DNA from: Canna indica
Taxonomy: Eukaryota; Streptophyta; Magnoliopsida; Zingiberales; Cannaceae
Reading direction: 5' to 3'
DNA length: 64,000 nucleotides
NCBI GenBank assembly: GCA_034359265.1
Contig: CP136893.1
Location: 41,427,501 to 41,491,500, forward strand
A program made the translations under genes and the position numbers. The notes beneath the pieces are model-generated. The model was not told where the DNA came from, ran no database searches, and saw nothing but the letters and a program-made list of their open reading frames with translations. Of this stretch, positions 32,043 through 43,660 are shown in pieces. Within the stretch, counting starts at the first letter, position 1. Every line of letters starts with the position of its first letter.

Positions 32043-35000
32043 AAAATTGATGATGTGTTGAAGTTGACCAAAGAGTTGAATGAAGAATCCCTTATGGTTG
32101 CAACTTCAAGCTTTCATCTAGATGCCTTAGGTAAAATTGGCATCAAGCACTTTGGTATCATCTCCTATAACTCTTGTTTAAATTAGAGTTGCAGTTTGAT
32201 ATATGCCTAATATTAGTAAGATTTCTCCGCTCTTAATATATTTCAAATGATTTTTTATTTTTTGATCTTCGGTCTCCTAGGAGACCTATGTGGCCTGTAA
32301 TGGGCCTAAGCGACCTTGCGGTTTTAAATCGTAGGCTAATTGTAGCTTTCGGTTTTCAACCAATAGGAAGGGTTGGAGATCTTATTTTTCAAAATTTCAT
32401 ATTTTGAGATATCTTGATTCATTTTGTTATCATAAATGATTTATATGAAAATGAATCCATGCTATTTAGTGAAGTTGAATTTGGAAAATGATACTTGGTT
32501 TTTCACTTCGCTATTTAGTTTGATAACTTGCATGTAGATTTGGTTTCATTTTCTATTTATGAAGTATACTTGCAAGTTATTGGTAGTTAAGAATGGAAGG
32601 CTTTAGAAATTGTAAAGAAAAACATTAGTTTGGCTAAATTTTCAAGTGTGAGGTATGATTTCGATTTCTATAAAATCTTAGTGTTATACCTCAATGCTTA
32701 AGCTTAAATTATGTCTTTATACTCATGAATAAAATTGCATGTTAAACCCTTGAATTCTCATGAGTATGTAGAATCTTAGCACTTAGACAAATTTCATTAA
32801 ATGAAACTTGCTCTAGGTTGATACTTACTATTAGAGACATTCCTTTAAGTCCAAACTAGTTAAACATGTTTAGGGATCTTATTCCTCAAATGTTTCACAT
32901 CCTAAGATCTCGTTAGATTCATTTTGTTGTCATGAGAACCTCCTTAAAATGAATATTTACTATCTAGCATAGGTTTAATTTTTTAAATGATACTTTGAAT
33001 TGAACCTTTGCTATTTAGTATGTTAGCTTGCTAGTTGGTATATAATTACATTTTGATACTAATAAAGCCTACTTCCAAGTTAAGAAAGTGATAAAAATTG
33101 AAGGCTATGCTATTATGAAGATAATTGAAAAGTAAATGTCAAGTTTCGCAAAATCTCTAAAGACTAAGGTATGGATTTAATTTTGCAAAAATCTTAATAT
33201 AATACTTGAATATTCATGGTTTAATGATGTCTCTATACTCATGATTGTTTTTTATATGATAAATGTTTGAAATTTCATGAGTAGGCAAAATTTGGATAAC
33301 TTAGGCAGTTTCATGATATCTTGATTGAATGAAAGTTGCTCTAGGTTAAAATTTCTTATTAGAGACCTCATTTTGAGTAAACACCAAATGAACATGTTTA
33401 GATACACATATCACATGAGTCTAGATATTTAAAACTTGAAAATTTAAGTCTAGATAATCAAATACAATTGGTATCTCACTTTAGGGGACTTAAGCTTGAA
33501 TGGTTGGATTCAAGTCAATAAATCAACTTGGGCATTTCATTTTAAGTCCAAACTTCATAAACATATTTAGGAATAGGTATGACATATTTCCAAGCACTTA
33601 GAGTGAAAAATTTATATGGATACGGATAAAATGACATATAGGTCAATTCATGCTTACCTCTTTTGAACTAAGTTGACCCAAGTCAATAAGTTGACTTAAA
33701 GGTTTCACTTTTAATCCATATTTGAGGAACATGTTTAGATTTACTCATGTAAGGTATCCATAGGTTTAAGTTTGAAAAATCGTGATTAAATGATAAGATT
33801 AAAACATAGCAAGTTTCATGAAAACTAGTTTAGTGTTGAATGAAACCATGATAGGTTGATATCTTGACTTAAGGATATAATTTTCATTTCAAACTTGACA
33901 TACACTCTTCACATGATCACTGTAAGGTGTCATAAAAGTTTGAATGAAAATTGAACACGTTGTGAAAAATTACTTAAAATTGCGAAAACGTCTTTATAAT
34001 TTTAATTTTAAAACAGTTTAGTCAATGAATTTTAGAAAAATATAGAAAAATCATTTTTAACTGATTATTGAAACTGCACATTCACTAAAAAATTTAGTTT
34101 TATCAGTAAAAATTTCGCCTACATTTGGTATCAAAAAAAAAAAACTAATATATTGCATAAAAATTTCAAAAAGTTTCATCAAGAATATGATTTAAAATGA
34201 AATTCTGAAGTTGGATTTCGAAAACACAACGTAGCATCCTTCTTGAAATATCAATTTTTTCGATACTTTGATCTTTCTTCAAAAACTTCAAATGAAAACG
34301 CATGTATACCATTTGGATTCTATTTCTAATATTATTGACACAATTTCTTGAGTAAGATCATTTCTAGGAATGATTTTGATATCTTGGATGATAGCTAGAA
34401 ATATTCATTTGTTTATTAAAATTAATATAGGATGAAAAATGAACTTAGAAAATTCATGTCGAGTTCAAATTTGATACATGCATTTCAAATGACCATTCAA
34501 TAATTGGTATCAAAATTTTCATCCAACAATTGGTATCAAATATTTTTCGTCAAAAATATGATTTTGTATGAATTTAAAAATTTAATTTTTGAAAACTGAA
34601 AGTATATACCTTTACCTAAGTCAACAAAGTGACTTAGAAATTTCATCTTAAGCCCAAACTTGATTCATAGATATACATTCTCTCATGTTTGATTTCTAGA
34701 TGCTTAAGATAAAGAAAACATGAGTAGATAACAAAAATTTAATACTTAGCATTTTCATATTTTCATGCTTATTTTAAATGAAAAAGTGCTAAGTTCATAT
34801 TTGAATCAAATGACATTAGTTTTCACTTCAAACTTGATATACATGATTTAAATGACCATATCTTGATACTTTGAAAGTTTGAATGAAATCTAAAAATATC
34901 ATGAAAAAGATATGAGTATATAGTTTTGAACATACATGATTCAATTTTAAATTCAAATATTTAGTTTTGAACATATCATGTATGATTTAAGTTTCATACT

Positions 35001-35090
35001 AAATATTTTGTTTTCCATCCCTTTGGTTGAGATTTTCATGTTTCATGAAAAAATATTTGTTTTTCATCCCTTTGACTAGATTGACCTTTC
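32043..35090 (+). other. TRG non-coding interior replacing pol
   Basis: This is about 3 kb of AT-rich sequence without open frames or similarity to pol. Diverged repeated modules are visible, for example ttgctctaggttgatactta (32807) and ttgctctaggttaaaatttc (33330), and aagtccaaact followed by aacatgtttagg (32848, 33540, 33712). The first 100 bases still read in the style of the gag-pol linker. Confidence 0.7.
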
Positions 35091-35363
35091 TTGCCCTTTT
35101 TGATTGATGTCAAAAGGGGGAGAAATGTATAAGAAAAAAGGGGGAGAAATGTATAAGAAAAAGGGGGAGAAAAGTATAGGAAAATTGGGGAGAAAATTAT
35201 AGGTAAAGGGGAGGAAAATATAGGAAATCCATGCATATAGATAGGGGGAGTTTATTTCATAGATATGCATGTTGATAGGGGGAGAAATCCCTTAGATGAT
35301 ATCCTCTATGCTTTAATAATATATTTTCTTAAGGTTGTTTGTCATCATCAAAAAGGGGGAGAT
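35091..35363 (+). other. TRG multiple polypurine tracts
   Basis: At least eight G-rich purine tracts (aaagggggagaa and variants) lie between 35112 and 35290, several within a unit of about 25 bases containing aaatgtataag. The last, aaaaagggggagat, touches the LTR. This is the Sirevirus hallmark. Open frames on the minus strand here are incidental. Confidence 0.85.
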
Positions 35364-36902
35364 TGTTGGCTTTAGGTTTTTAACCTTGGCCTTAATCTCG
35401 GTTTTGATGAAAACATACATGAAACTAATATTTCGATGAGAATTCAATTTCAGGTTCCATATCAGTTAGCGTTGGATGTCCTCGATCAAAAATATCTGAA
35501 GAAATAAAAAATAAGAAGGATATTGAATGTCGCGCTCGGGTTCGTCGCGGAAATGTCTCGAAGATCGATGTGGACACCAAAGTCGCATTGGACGAGTCCA
35601 AAGATCAAATGAAAAGCTCTCCAAGTTGATGCTCGTTGAACGACGAAACTCGAAAATGAAGCACGCAAGAAAAAGGGCTGAAAAATCAATATCAGCATTT
35701 GTTCGGTCGATCGATCGGTCGACCGAAGAGTGTAAGAAATTGGCAGTAGCCAATTTGGTTGACCGGTCGGTAGACCAAACACTGCCAAAAATTGGCAGTG
35801 GCTACTTCGGTCGATCTGTAGGTCGACCGACAGAGGCCAAATATAGGCAGTACCTCGAGCGGTCGATCGATCGGTCGACAGAATTGAGGATCGCGCGGTC
35901 GTGCCCCTACTTCCCTTGTGTCGGTTGACCGATGGGTTGATCAGATTGCAGGAATGCAGTCTTGCGTCTGGGCAGTTGACCCGTTGGTCGACCGCACAGA
36001 AAGAAGAGGGCACGGTCGCATTGGCGGTTGATCGGTCTGTCGACCGACCAATGGACCGAGCGTCTGTAACGGATAGTTTTCTATCCGTTGACTAGCTACC
36101 GTTTCTTCGTGTGGGTTTAAATATACCCCATCTAACTCCTTTTAATCTTTTTCCTTGACTTCTACAAATTTTATTGAGCAATTAAAAGGAAGATTTGAGC
36201 CTTCTAGAGATTGATCAAGCACACTCTACTATTTCCGTGAACATTTTCTCAAGCGCCAGTTGTTGCCTCAACTTGGGAATTGAATCGAGCTCTATGACTT
36301 GGCGAGTTGGAGGTTCCAAGGCTTGGAAAAGAGCTTTTAATCTTGGTTTACTCTTTTAGCTCTTTTGATTGTATTTTAACTGTTATTTGAACATTTTTGT
36401 TTGATTTGTGCGTGTGGAAGACCTAGGCAGTTAGGTCTTGTTGTATAAGTGGTTACCTTGCTGTGAAGGTGTAAAGCCACTTGTGTAAACTTAGTTTTAC
36501 TAGGATTAGTTTAGTTGTCCCTTAGGGTTGAGGTGGAAGAGTGCTCTCGATAAGAAAGCGGAGACTTCTGGGTGTGGAAGTGCCTTAGGTCGAGAGTGAG
36601 ACTCTTCGAGTCAAAGTCCTCTGTGTAAGGGAAACTAATTTAATCTAGTTAAACTAGTTTGGAAATCCTAAGCGGGGTGCTTAGGTAGTGGAGTAGGCAT
36701 TGGGGCCGAACCACTATAACTTACAGTGTTAGCATTGTTATTTATTGTTGCTTGTGCTTAATTATTTATATCGCTTCTGCATCAAATCATTCAATCGTAA
36801 ATTGCCTAAACGATCTAAGAAAATGATTAAAATCGAATTTAGGCTAATTAATTTAGTTAACACACTATTCACCCCCCCTCTAGTGTTGCCATTTCTATAA
36901 CA
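35364..36902 (+). repeat. TRG 3' LTR, 1539 bp
   Basis: It starts TGTTGGCTTTAGG and ends TTCTATAACA. The palindrome array lies at 35700-36062. The TATA-like tttaaatatacccc (36117) and the block agtggagtaggcattggggc (36687) are shared with 5' LTRs of the family. The next sequence (36903) is GYP-C LTR. Confidence 0.88.
35700..36062. repeat. GTCGAC/CGATCG palindrome array in TRG 3' LTR
   Basis: At least eight GGTCGACC-type or CGATCG palindromes (for example tcgatcgatcggtcgaccga at 35707) are separated by spacers including aattggcagtagcc. Confidence 0.85.
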
Positions 36903-38465
36903 AGATGGAGAGATGGGATTGCATCATATTAGATGAAAGGCTGGGATTTCATCAGGCTAGATGGAAGGTTGTGATTGCATCATGTTTGATGGAAGCCTGA
37001 GATTTCATCTCGTTAGATAGAGGGATGTGATTGCATCATATTAGATGGAAGGTTGCGATTTGATCCTGTTTAGATGAAGGGTTGAGATTTCATTTATTGA
37101 TTTATTTGAATTGTAGCAACGTTATATTCATTCGTAACAGTGATTTATAATATTTGATGAGGTGAATCTTATCCTAAATCAATTGTTTGTATGATGAAAT
37201 ATTTTATCCGGGTGTTCCATTCCATTAGTTTTACTATTGAAGTTCCCTTTCCGTTGTTTCTCATGTTATACTTGCTTCCTTTTCTTACGATGTTGGACAT
37301 GCTGCATTTCTATTTCATGGTTGTTATGTATGTTGTGAGATCTTGATTTGTGAGCACTATTTCCATCAATATATATCTATTTGTGGTTGTGATTGTATTG
37401 CAGGAGGAGGTGGAGGTGAAGGTATGCCCTAGACATACCTATGTTATCTATTGTGCACATCTTATTATGCTTATTTATATATGTACCTGCTTGTGTGATG
37501 TTGCGTTGTGTGTGTTGCATTTCCCAGGAGCCTCGCTGGTGCGGGGAAGATATGCCCCAAGGACACATCATTGGCCTTATTTCATAAGTCCGGCTGGTGC
37601 GGGGAGATCATACTGCAATGAGACAGTCTGTAGTCCCGAGTAGTGTGGGGAACGTATGCCCCAACAGGCTAGCTTAGAAGAGCCAGTGTCGGCGAGGGGA
37701 GGGCATGTCCCAACAGTTTGACACTAAGCTGGGTGGTAGTGTTGCGGCCACCTGTCTACCTACCCTATGTGGCTACGTGGGACCGACGGGTCCAGAGGTG
37801 ATTCATGTGGATGTTGCATTCATGCGATTGAGGTATTGCATTGGCATTACTTTATTCATGTGGTAGTATTTATTCATGCGTTATACTTATTTGCCTGTTG
37901 GTGGTTGTTTATCATGCTCATAGTGGTGGTAGACTTATGATATTCATCCACATGTTCTTGCGATGTTCAAATGCATGCTTATGTTGTTTTGGTTTTTACA
38001 TGATGATGAATTGGATGATTGAGGACTGATCTACTCACTAAGTCCTAGTTGGACTTACCCCTCATTTTTGTTATTTTACAGCACTAGAGCTAGATGAGGG
38101 AGCTACTGGGGTGCAGTAGCGCGGCTGGTGGCGGCAGGACAGCGGGTCACGTGACATGTCATGATCGAGGAGGATATCGACCACTCGTTTTCATTTTTGT
38201 TGAGTCATGTAGATTCGGTTAATTCGTTTCCGCATTTCTTTTTTTGGGGGTGTCCTTGTTTGGAACTTTAAAGTTTGAAAATAAATTGAACCTTTAGCAT
38301 TTATCAAATTGGTGGTTGGGTTTCTTTTAGGATTTAATGTTTTCCTTTATTTTAAATGTTACAAAATATTTAGGTTCATTACTTGTTTATGTATAGTTTG
38401 TTTTAGGGTCAGGCTTCAGGGTACTTGCATACCCTGGCCGGTCATACCGGATTTGAGGTGTGACA
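36903..38465 (+). repeat. GYP-C 5' LTR, 3' portion
   Basis: It matches 16518-17588 in the opposite orientation, including the minisatellite (36903-37095) and the ggaggaggtggaggtgaagg block (37402). The start of the LTR was lost or replaced where TRG inserted. It ends ggatttgaggtgtgaca at 38465 and holds the conserved gypsy module at 38026-38092. Confidence 0.85.
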
Positions 38466-39640
38466 AATTTGGCATCAGAGTGGGTACGACAATAGGAAGG
38501 TAGGTATCGTATGGGGGCATTGCTAGCATGTTCACATGTGGTACATCCTAGTCACGAGATCGACAACTAAACCTGCGCACCAACGACGGTACTCATTTTT
38601 GGTTTAAGTTCATTATTTATATGATTAATTGTGTGGTTATTGCATTCTTACTTCTAGAAATAGAAACACATAATGATGTTTTATTTATTTATTATATGTT
38701 TTCTTGATGGTCAATTGGCAATGTAGTAAGAGAGGTTTAGGGATTTAACTTCCTTGGTAGAACCTTCTCTTGTTTGGCTGACCCATATAAGGGGAAGGCT
38801 TGAACAAATATTTTTATTATCTTTAATTTATGCGTGGTTTTTCTTAGTTGAAATTGGTTAAAGGAAAGGGAAGGCCACTTGGGGAAGGGTATAGAAACAT
38901 TGGGAAATTTGATAGGATAAATGCATAACTAGGAAAGTTAGACAAGCATCCATATCTTTGTAAGAAACATATGGTAGGTAATATAATATGTTTAGCTTAT
39001 CTTGAATTAGAATTAAGTTAAATCTGATGTTTAATATTCATTATGATTGGATATAACATGGTAAAAGGATGTCAGACATTGGAAAGTTTAAGTTAAAAAA
39101 AAGTATAATAATAATAAAATACAAGTACTCGTTGTGGATGATGATACACTGCAATGTTATATGTTTTGGCACTGCATAGGAAAGATAATCATTTATGTTT
39201 ATAAGAATGCCTAGTTGAGATTATGACTTGACATATTTGAAATGGGACATTACCCATTGGAGTTGTGGCCTCAAACGTAAGGTATTCACCTATTGGATTT
39301 AAGGTTAATAATTACCTATCGGTCCTAGCTAGTTGTAATGAGTTTTATACCTTATAGGTGTGGTTGGGTGGGTCAAGTTATGGGGTCAAAAATCCTACAC
39401 CTTGATGGTTATGGAAGAAAAAGGGCATATAGGTATTCTAGCTGTCTAGGAATGATTTGTTATGCACTTTGACAGAGCTCGAAGACCGAGGTGTCATTTG
39501 GTTAGTGCAAACTGTCAAGGTTAGTGCGTGGTGGGCATGTACAAAACCGATACACAATTTCAGCGAGTTCTTAGTGGATATGAGAGTTGGGTTGTTGACT
39601 TTTCGACTAACCAAAATTGTTCATTACTGCACATAGCAGA
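38466..39640 (+). other. GYP-C primer binding site and non-coding interior
   Basis: The text aatttggcatcagag (38466-38480) is a degenerate tRNA-Met primer site. The leader up to about 38580 resembles that of GYP-D and GYP-G (tagcatgttcacatg). From there to 39640 no gag or protease is recognisable; the sequence is AT-rich with frequent stops. Confidence 0.65.
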
Positions 39641-40058
39641 TTTTATAGTTGGTAGTGGTTTTGGAGCATTTGGCAGTGAATAGGAGGTTGTTGGCGAGGG
39701 AGCTCAATCACCGGATGGTTGGGCGACGGGGCGATATTGTTTGTGTTCTACTCGAGTGACTTGGTATCGCATCCTCGTGTTCAGTCTACCATGATTGACA
39801 TGCTCCATTCGACCCAGGGGGAAGATGCTTTCGGTGCTTCGACCAGGGATTTAGCTGAGAGAGGTGATACTGGTGGCAGATTCAAAATTGACTTCAAGGG
39901 TGTTTTTAGGTTTAGAGTCGGGGTGGTGGTAACCGGTCTGTCTATGTCAAGAAATGGTAGTGACCCCATATGGGTTGGTTGTGGACCGACTCCGTAAATT
40001 TTGGCAAGTCCTTTCAGGAGACCATGGGCACTCAAGTGAGGTTCAATACTGCTTTTCT
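39641..40058 (+). pseudogene. GYP-C pol remnants (RNase H/integrase boundary)
   Basis: The plus strand contains fragments that match GYP-G pol, for example the nucleotide text for VQSTMIDMLHSTQGEDAF (frame from 39719) and further on SFQETMGTQVRFNTAF (frame from 39970), the integrase piece before the conserved HPQTDG. Between them most of integrase is missing. The sequence stops about at 40058 and GYP-B LTR follows. The continuation is at 20908 on the minus strand, less about 75 bases. Confidence 0.75.
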
Positions 40059-41690
40059 TTCCCCTATGGGGTTCAACAGCCCTAGGATGACCCTGGGGGT
40101 GCTCGGCCAAGGTGGAGACAAGGGTGCCCTCAAGGTGTTCGATGAAATGCCTAAGTGAGGATTTTTGGGTGTTCTTGAGAGTCATGTCTTAAATTGCTTA
40201 TTAAATTGAGTTCCTACATGTTTAAGCTTGTTCGGTGAAATGCCTTGTAATTAATCTGTGATTTTTGGATAGAAATCATGTTTATAAAATTAAGATGTTG
40301 ATATTGATGCCATGAAGGTTCTTGAAGAAGGGTTTTTGATCATGATGCTTGTTTCTTGATTAAGATGTTGTTGATACTTGTTAGTCTTGATTAGTATTCT
40401 ATTTTAATGATAATTAAGGATCTATTTTTTGTTAATTTCGGATTTATTTTCATGCTATGTTGAGAAACTTAATGTTGCTGGAATTTCATGCTGAGATGAT
40501 GAATCTGTACTATTTTTAAAATACTTGTTGTGGTGTGTGTATTTCTCTGAACATACTCATGTAACCTATCATTTTGTCCAGAAAACTTAGTTTAGAAATA
40601 GAGGACACACTCTAGAAACCAGATTCGGGTTAGATACATCAGTATCGGGCACAACAGTAAGCTAAAATAAAACTCTAAAATAAAACCCTAATCTTGGTGA
40701 TCTAAATTTAAGTTGCATAATTAAAATTGAGCAAGGGGTCAACATAATCTATTATGAACCAACAAATAAAGTTATGCAAGCTAGGCCCGAGTATTGGAGT
40801 GTTGAGACGCTTCCCAATAAAGACACCCCTAAGACACCGTAGGAGAGACTTGACTTAGGTCATATTGCGCCATACCTTTACGAATGGCGGAGAGGCTCGT
40901 TGAGGAGCCGAATTGCAAGCTAGGCCTGGAAGGTTGTATGACTAATTCCCAACCTGTGGAACAAGTTCAGATGGGCAAATCCCGATTGTTCTGGTTTGGC
41001 CTCGTGAAAAATGTTCGGAGGGCCTACCCGATTATCCTAGTATATTTTGTTGCCTTAGGGCATGGTAGGCTTAGGCCTATTGATCTTCACCGTTTGGGTG
41101 ATTGGATGCCTTCGGGCAGGTGGTGGCCTGACGGCCTATTAGCTGGTTACTCCCTTGTGACGTTTTCATGCTTGAGTCAGGAGTTTTGCTTTATGCATCA
41201 TATCTATGTTTGGTTTTTTCGTGGGGGGTGGTAGAACTGCTCGCTGAGTTCTTTTGAACTCATCCGTTGTCGTTGTTTTGTTTTGCAGAGCTTGACTGGT
41301 GAGCTGGGCTGGAGCACTTGGTGCGGCTGGAGGGCAGATGAGCTACATTGATCTCATAGAAGTCCTAGTTAGGGGTCGTAGTCGAGTTTTGGTAGTTAGT
41401 CATGCACTTATATTTCAGAGTTTTGGAGTTAAAGTCCCTTGGGGACATTTATGTCGTTATTTCATATTTCATTGTAATTGATCAGTTGAACTAGATTTGT
41501 TATTTCCGCACTTTATATTTTTGCTAAACATACTTATAATGGATTCTGGTTTGGTTTTTCATTTAAAATAAAACTTGTTTATTTCTTTCCGCTTTGTTTT
41601 ATTGTTGAGTTGTCATGTGCATGGTTTAGGCTACGGGGTATAGGCACGTATACCCTGGCCGGTCACGTGACCCTAAGTTGGGGCGTAACA
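40059..41690 (+). repeat. GYP-B solo LTR, 3' half (right side of split)
   Basis: It matches 27660-29457, starting at ccctatggggttc and ending GGGGCGTAACA. It is followed by CGTGT (41691-41695), the complement of the acacg next to the 5' half at 21672. It has two hairpin units instead of seven, and an extra block near 40650-40790 not seen in the complete copy. Confidence 0.85.
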
Positions 41691-41868
41691 CGTGTGCGTC
41701 TCAAGACCGGGATAGGATCAGCCATATCCAACCGTGGTATATGGTATACCTTTTCCCTTCTCTCATAGATTGAATTCCTTAATAGTTGCTAAAGCATATC
41801 GCTATTTTGGGATATTTTGAATTTTTTAAATTGCTATTTCCGCTGCATTTCTTATTCCCATCCCAACA
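41691..41868 (+). repeat. A1 solo copia LTR, 3' end (right side of split)
   Basis: It is the reverse-complement counterpart of 14758-14940 in A2 and ends CATCCCAACA at 41868. Target duplication AGTCT follows at 41869-41873, matching agact at 23874-23878 next to the other part. Confidence 0.88.
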
Positions 41869-43110
41869 AGTCTAACTAGTAATGAAGAGGCAGATGCAAC
41901 CGTTGACAGGACTGCCCAGAGTCCTTCTAAGATATCAGAACAGATTGATGAAACTGCCAATACAACAAACTCTGAGACTGACACTGATCAAGAAAAGGAA
42001 AGTACTATTGAGAAGTCTTCAAAAACTCTCAAGTATCATCATTTGAAGAATGCTATTGGTGATGTTCATGAAGGAGTCAAGACTAGAAATCAGTCTAAGA
42101 AAAGTGATCAAGACATGATCAAATACTCTTTCTATAGTTCAACTATTGAACCCAAGAACATCAAGGAAGCTCTAAAAGATGAATTCTGGATTATGACTAT
42201 GCAAGAAGAACTGCAACAATTTGTTAGAAATGATGTTTTGAAATTGGTTCCAAGACCTGAAAGTGTCAATATAATTAGAACCAAGTGGGTTTTTAAAAAA
42301 AATACTGATGAAGAAGGAAACATCACAAGAAACAAGGCCAGACTTGTTGCTCAACGCTACAATCAAGTTGACGGTATGGATTATGGTGAAACATTTGCAC
42401 TTGTTGCAAGATTGGAGTCTATTAGGTTACTTCTTGTCTTATCTTGTTGTTTGAAATTCAAACTTTATCAAATGGATGTTAAGACATCCTTCCTGAATAG
42501 GAATCTAAATGTGGAAGTCTATGTTGACCAACCAAAAGGGTTTGAAGATTCTACTCATCCTGACCATGTGTATAGGCTAAAGAAAGCTTTATATGGTCTC
42601 AAGCAGGCACCTAGAGCTTGATATGAAAGACTAACTCAATTTTTGCTCATAAAAGGTTATGAAAGAGGAACAACTAATCATACTTTATTCATCAAGAAAA
42701 GGGAGTCTCAACTGGTAATTGTTCAGATTTATGTTGATGATATTGTCTTTGGTTCAACTTCTAAATTCCTTGCTAAACAATTTGTAGATGACATGAAATC
42801 TAAATTTGAGATGAGCATGGTTGGAGAAATGAGCTATTTTATAAGTCTACAGGTCAAGCAATCTGAAAAAGGAATATTCATTTCACAGAGTAAATATGCT
42901 AAGAATCTAGTTCACAAGTTTGGACTAGACAGTTCCAAGGCTATTAGAACTCCTATTTTTACTCATAAGAAACTATACAAGGATGATGAAGGGCAAAGTG
43001 TTGATCCCACCCTCTACAGAAGCATGATTGACAAATTATTATATTTGACATCTAGTAGACTTGACTTATGCTTTAGTGTTGGATTGTGTGCCAAATATCA
43101 AGTAGATCCA
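41869..43110 (+). pseudogene. SIR3 reverse transcriptase
   Basis: The region begins with the integrase-RT linker, rich in Glu/Asp/Ser/Thr, then IEPKNIKEALKDEFWIMTMQ, VLKLVPRPESVNIIRTKWVF, NKARLVAQRYNQVDGMDYG, LYQMDVKTSFLNRNLNVEV and KALYGLKQAPRA. A stop (TGA at 42619, where Trp is expected) interrupts, then QIYVDDIVFGSTS, the catalytic YVDD loop, and FEMSMVGEMSYFISLQVKQS. It is nearly open to 43114, where another stop occurs. The pattern is close to SIRE1-type pol. Its gag-integrase half is at 23874-26757 on the minus strand, separated by the inversion. Confidence 0.88.
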
Positions 43111-43660
43111 AAATAGTCTCACCGTCAAGCTATTAAGAGAATTCTCAAATATATGAAAGGTACTTAAGATTTTGGTCTTTGGTATTCTGTTGATTGTAAT
43201 CCTTGTCTAGCTAGATTTTCAAATGTAGATTGGGCTGGAAATATTGATGACATAAAGAATACATCAGGCGGTTGATTTTATGTTGGATCAAATCTTGTGG
43301 TCTGGTTAAGCAAGAAACAAAATTCTATTTCTCTTTCTTCAGTACATGCAGAATATTTGGCAGTAGGCAGTTAATCTGGATGAAGAGTATGTTACTTGAT
43401 TATGGTCTCAATCAAGAAGAAATGGTACTTTATTGTGATAACACCAGTGCTATCAATATTTCAAAAAACTCTGTTATTCATTCACGTATCAAACACATTG
43501 ATATAAGATTTCATTATATAAGAGATCTAGTTGAAAGGAGGGAGTTGCAACTAGAGTATATTGCAACTGAGAAACAAGTGGCATACATTTTTACAAAGGT
43601 ACTAAGTGGAGAAAGGTTTGAGCAGAGGTCTGCTCTTGGATTATGTGTCATATGAGACAT
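43111..43660 (+). pseudogene. SIR3 RNase H, decayed
   Basis: The text AIKRILKYMKGT, then a stop, DFGLWYSVDCNP, VVWLSKKQNSISLSSVHAEY, a frameshift, and WMKSMLLDYGLNQEEMVLYC, DNTSAINISKNSV, KHIDIRFHYIRDLVERREL and QVAYIFTKVLSGERFE follow in order. Five or more lesions are visible. The catalytic region that should read TEAEY is changed to VHAEY. The frame ends with a TGA at about 43653. Confidence 0.85.

Larger units (their letters stand above)
29533..36902 (+). mobile_element. TRG, Sirevirus-like element with gag but no pol
   Basis: The element has a 5' LTR lacking its first 480 or so bases (29533-30516), a tRNA-Met-like primer site, gag, a coiled-coil/zinc-knuckle region, about 3 kb of AT-rich non-coding sequence, multiple polypurine tracts and a full 3' LTR (35364-36902). 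Protease, integrase, RT and RNase H are absent. The layout resembles the TR-GAG class of non-autonomous LTR elements. It would need enzymes from a related element such as SIR1/SIR2, whose LTR ends and palindrome arrays it shares. It inserted in the 5' LTR of GYP-C. Confidence 0.8.
20909..40058. other. Inverted segment, about 19.15 kb
   Basis: Four elements are split between the outside and inside of this interval and become contiguous when it is flipped: SIR3, solo LTR A1, a GYP-B solo LTR and GYP-C. Target duplications AGTCT (complement at 23874-23878; 41869-41873) and CGTGT (complement at 21672-21676; 41691-41695) then flank A1 and the GYP-B LTR correctly. Small losses are seen at the breaks: about 10 bases of GYP-B and about 70-80 bases of GYP-C. 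Confidence 0.85.

Noticed and set aside
35036..35270. Hydrophobic minus-strand frames near 35036-35270
   Set aside because: They are the complement of the polypurine tracts (Phe/Pro/Leu from cccttttt) and have no gene context.
40884..41234. 116-residue open frame in GYP-B 3' half
   Set aside because: The complete GYP-B LTR has stops in the same stretch; no domain.
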